In this document: one piece after another, positions 61,972 through 64,000 of the stretch
Numbering within the stretch: the stretch's first letter is position 1
Layout: every line of letters begins with the position of its first letter
DNA from: Terrimicrobium sacchariphilum
GTDB lineage: Bacteria > Verrucomicrobiota > Verrucomicrobiia > Chthoniobacterales > Terrimicrobiaceae
Assembly: GCF_001613545.1 (NCBI RefSeq)
Contig: NZ_BDCO01000002.1
Location: forward strand, 2,294,001 to 2,358,000
Direction: 5' to 3'
Length of the DNA stretch: 64,000 nucleotides
Position numbers and translations under genes: made by a program
The notes under the pieces: model-generated
Databases searched by the model: none
What the model was told of the DNA's origin: nothing
Seen by the model: only the letters and a program-made list of their open reading frames with translations

Positions 61972-62281
61972 GCAGCGAGTCCAGGTGAATGGCCATATCG
62001 GGCCGTGTTCCCGCCCAGGGAAACACGGCGTCGATCTCCTCGGGAGAGACGGATTCCTCCAGAGGTTCGAGTCTTTTTAGTACGCTTGTAAGCGCGGGAG
62101 CGAACAAGGAAGCATCCTGACCAATACAAAAGTCGAGAACCTTGGGCGGTTTATTGTTCACCCCCATGCGTACGCGCATTCCAGACGCGTAAGCGTTCAG
62201 GCCTAAATCCCACGCCCCGCCTTCGGAGGTCAGCCGCAGGTCGCGGTAATGCTCGTTTGGCTCGATGCGGTGGAAGGTCAC
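61955..62281 (-). CDS. Small hypothetical protein
   Basis: This is a 108-aa protein with start GTG 62281, whose first base is the last base of the upstream gene's stop (TAGTG), a strong sign of translational coupling. The frame continues upstream inside the neighbour but without plausible content. The sequence (DLRLTSEGGAWDLGLNAYAS, VLDFCIGQDASLFAPALTSV) has alternating beta and helix character and no domain I recognise. Confidence 0.65.
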   Translation of the reverse strand: MTFHRIEPNEHYRDLRLTSEGGAWDLGLNAYASGMRVRMGVNNKPPKVLDFCIGQDASLFAPALTSVLKRLEPLEESVSPEEIDAVFPWAGTRPDMAIHLDSLLSVLS

Positions 62282-63036
62282 TATTCCTTGCTGCGGTCTG
62301 GGTGACCCCACCAACTGTTCTTCCGCTTGCCGTCGTAGTGTTTCTCGATCAGGCGCACGGCGTCTTCCAGCGATCCATCGGCCGGAGCCCACTCCTTCAC
62401 ATCGGGAAAGTCGATGGAGGCGTTGCGATTCTTGGCATCGCTGCGGAAACGAATCGGGCACCAGAAGGACTCAATGTTGCGAAGCATCTCGCTGCCCAGG
62501 CTCCAGAGCCCCGTCATCCAATCACAGTACCAGCACCAGAGCAAATCGTAGCCGACCAAGCCATCATATTTGTGGCGCGACAAATTGACCCACTCGCTTT
62601 GCTTGTAGGTGGGGAGCTTACCGATGCCGGCCACGATGGGGTAGAGGACGAGTTCCGTAGCGCGGATCGCCACGAAGGCGAGCACGGCCGGAGTCTGGAG
62701 TAAAAGGCACACCTGATTGCGGATCGGTCCCAGCACATGGGCCTGGGCATCGGTGAGGGTGCGCCCCTTCTTGCCGCGAATGGCTCGGTGCACCAGGCAG
62801 AAGAAATGGAGAAAGAGAAGCTGGGCGACGACGGCGGCAAAAAATCCGCGCCATCCGTCCCAGGTCGCGCCGACTGCCCACGGCACCCAGGTGTAAAGGC
62901 TGACAAAAGCGTCGAGCAGCGGAGCCTCGGTGATCTTCTCCGAGATGGCATAGGCGATTCGCGTCAGAATCGCGGCGACGATGAGTCCGCAGAAAACAGT
63001 TCCGAGGACGCAAAAAAAGGCGGTCACTTCAAGCAT
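62281..63036 (-). CDS. Membrane protein of unknown function
   Basis: This is a 251-aa protein with an N-terminal membrane segment (VTAFFCVLGTVFCGLIVAAI), a second hydrophobic region (AAVVAQLLFLHFFCLV) and a third (CLLLQTPAVLAFVAI), followed by a soluble, Trp/Asp-rich C-terminal half (DLLWCWYCDWMTGLWSLGSE). I do not recognise the family. It is coupled to the next small gene by a one-base overlap, so the two proteins probably act together. It lies 45 bp from the methyltransferase gene on the same strand. Confidence 0.7.
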   Translation of the reverse strand: MLEVTAFFCVLGTVFCGLIVAAILTRIAYAISEKITEAPLLDAFVSLYTWVPWAVGATWDGWRGFFAAVVAQLLFLHFFCLVHRAIRGKKGRTLTDAQAHVLGPIRNQVCLLLQTPAVLAFVAIRATELVLYPIVAGIGKLPTYKQSEWVNLSRHKYDGLVGYDLLWCWYCDWMTGLWSLGSEMLRNIESFWCPIRFRSDAKNRNASIDFPDVKEWAPADGSLEDAVRLIEKHYDGKRKNSWWGHPDRSKE

Positions 63037-63081
63037 CCCGCCAGCATGCCGAGGAGCTGGCTCCTCGGCGATGCAAAATCT

Positions 63082-63648
63082 CTAGCGGGCGGCTTGCGCC
63101 TTCTTGAACTCCAGCACGTTGATCGGCGGGACGTTCAGGGCGCAGTATTCCTTGTCGTGCAACTCAAAGAGGTGGCTCTCGTCGCACAGCTGGGTGGTCA
63201 CCTGATAGGTGATGAACCTGCTCTCCTCGTGCATCGCATCTGAGATGCTGCCGAGGAGCTTGCCGCGGGCTTCCTCGGGAATTACGAGGAAGGGCAGACC
63301 GGAAACGATATAGTCGCAATGTGTGATCCCATGCTCGGCGAGGACGTCGGGCATCTCGGTGGCGTTCCTGTGCAGGATCGTCACGCGCGGGTCATGGGCG
63401 AATTGCTTGCGCAGGTGCGCCACGAACTCCTCGTCCAACTCGAAGGCAAAGAGGCGGGAGTTCTTATCCATCCGCTTCACGATCTTGCGGGTATGGCAAC
63501 CCTCGCCGGGTCCGAGTTCCACCACCACACGGGGCTTGGAGAAATCCAGGCGACGGGAGGTTTGGCGGGTGAGGAATGGTGAACTGGGCACGATGTAGCC
63601 AACCTGCAAGGGATTGGCCAACACGCGCTTGAAGAAGAGTAGACTCAT
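63082..63648 (-). CDS. SAM-dependent methyltransferase, phospholipid N-methyltransferase-like
   Basis: This is a 188-aa class I methyltransferase. The start FKRVLANPLQVGYIVPSSPF is shared by PmtA-type phospholipid N-methyltransferases and by rRNA adenine dimethylase relatives. SAM motif I is VVELGPGEGCHTRKI, with an acidic residue after the second strand in FAFELDEEF. The motif-IV region reads YIVSGLPFLVIP, which fits PmtA (SGLPF) better than KsgA (NxPY). It may methylate phosphatidylethanolamine. Its ATG directly follows the gatA stop (TAAATG). Confidence 0.78.
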   Translation of the reverse strand: MSLLFFKRVLANPLQVGYIVPSSPFLTRQTSRRLDFSKPRVVVELGPGEGCHTRKIVKRMDKNSRLFAFELDEEFVAHLRKQFAHDPRVTILHRNATEMPDVLAEHGITHCDYIVSGLPFLVIPEEARGKLLGSISDAMHEESRFITYQVTTQLCDESHLFELHDKEYCALNVPPINVLEFKKAQAAR

Positions 63649-64000
63649 TTATTTAAGGGGAGCGACCTGTTTATTCCAGCCTGAGAGTCGCTCGTAGGCA
63701 TCTGCCACCCCGAGGAGCCTGCTTTCGTCGAGCGATTTGCCGAGGAATTGGAGTCCGACCGGGAGTTGCTTCCCGCCTTCTTCCACAAATCCACATGGAA
63801 CGCTGATGCCGCAGATTCCAGCCAGGTTGGCTGCAATGGTGAAAATATCCGCCAGGTACATGCGCAGCGGGTCGCTCGTGCGCTCGCCAATCGGGAAGGC
63901 CAGATCAGGCGAGGTCGGGCAGACGATGGCGTCGACCTTCTCGTACGCGGCTTCAAAGTCGCGCCGGATGAGCGTGCGCACCTTTTGCGCACGGAGGTAG
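63649..64000 (-). CDS. gatA: Aspartyl/glutamyl-tRNA amidotransferase subunit A, C-terminal part
   Basis: Only the last ~117 codons are inside the window; the frame is open to the edge. [59 protein letters not shown] and [18 protein letters not shown] are the conserved C-terminal blocks of GatA, the amidase subunit that supplies ammonia to convert Glu-tRNA(Gln) and Asp-tRNA(Asn). The Ser-Ser-Lys active site lies outside the window. A direct join to the methyltransferase gene suggests co-transcription. Confidence 0.92.
   Translation of the reverse strand, partial: YLRAQKVRTLIRRDFEAAYEKVDAIVCPTSPDLAFPIGERTSDPLRMYLADIFTIAANLAGICGISVPCGFVEEGGKQLPVGLQFLGKSLDESRLLGVADAYERLSGWNKQVAPLK

Overview
This window looks like chromosome from a Verrucomicrobiota bacterium, probably near Chthoniobacter/Terrimicrobium. 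The phylum-level evidence is a complete set of 'Verru_Chthon cassette' proteins A-D, a PEP-CTERM protein with autotransporter-associated strand repeats, and many secreted carbohydrate-active enzymes under LacI-type control. The genus guess is weak. Coding density is high. I saw no tRNA, rRNA, insertion sequence, CRISPR array or phage gene.

Layout. (1) 1-16.0 kb is a glycan/surface region: a secreted lyase (cut by the window edge), a 2-hydroxyacid dehydrogenase, a LacI regulator, cassette arm B-A (minus strand), three secreted enzymes (sialate O-acetylesterase, clan GH-A hydrolase, deacetylase with a carbohydrate-binding domain), cassette arm C-D (plus strand) and the PEP-CTERM protein. (2) 16.1-23.6 kb holds an unknown secreted protein, a sugar MFS transporter, a GH1 beta-glucosidase, a GH13 alpha-glucosidase, a GH37-type trehalase and a secreted esterase. 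(3) 23.8-29.7 kb is a malonate decarboxylase operon in the order mdcA-C-D-E-G-B-H. (4) 29.7-43.4 kb is general metabolism: a Tat-exported aldo/keto reductase, a DUF5069 protein, a photolyase-like protein, class II fructose bisphosphatase, a large hybrid histidine kinase, an SDR, a CydDC-type ABC exporter and RarD. (5) 43.5-50.7 kb is a second glycan block: a secreted clan GH-A hydrolase with C-terminal beta modules, a second LacI regulator, an AraC regulator, an FAD oxidoreductase and a GH30 enzyme. (6) 51.0-56.8 kb is a complete mrp/mnh A-G cation/proton antiporter operon, followed by a GH32 fructosidase. (7) 58.5-62.0 kb is reductive pyrimidine degradation: nitrilase-type ureidopropionase, PreA-like protein, dihydropyrimidinase. 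(8) 62.0-64.0 kb has two unknown proteins, a phospholipid N-methyltransferase-like protein and the C-terminus of GatA.

How it may work together. A 12-bp motif, TCAAWCYRTTGA, occurs at nine intergenic places (1562, 1648, 7318, 7369, 11012, 12591, 14541, 22680, 56852). It lies before the LacI gene, the lyase operon, both cassette arms, the secreted enzymes, the PEP-CTERM gene, the trehalase/alpha-glucosidase pair and the GH32 gene. The simplest reading is one LacI regulon that couples glycan digestion to a pseudopilus-like surface apparatus. Cassette proteins A, B, C and D resemble a T2SS tip complex (GspK, I, J, H): B, C and D keep the prepilin Glu at mature position 5, and A lacks it, as GspK does, but A is about 1300 residues long. 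The motif sites and the sequences are visible here; the regulon and the pseudopilus model are inference.
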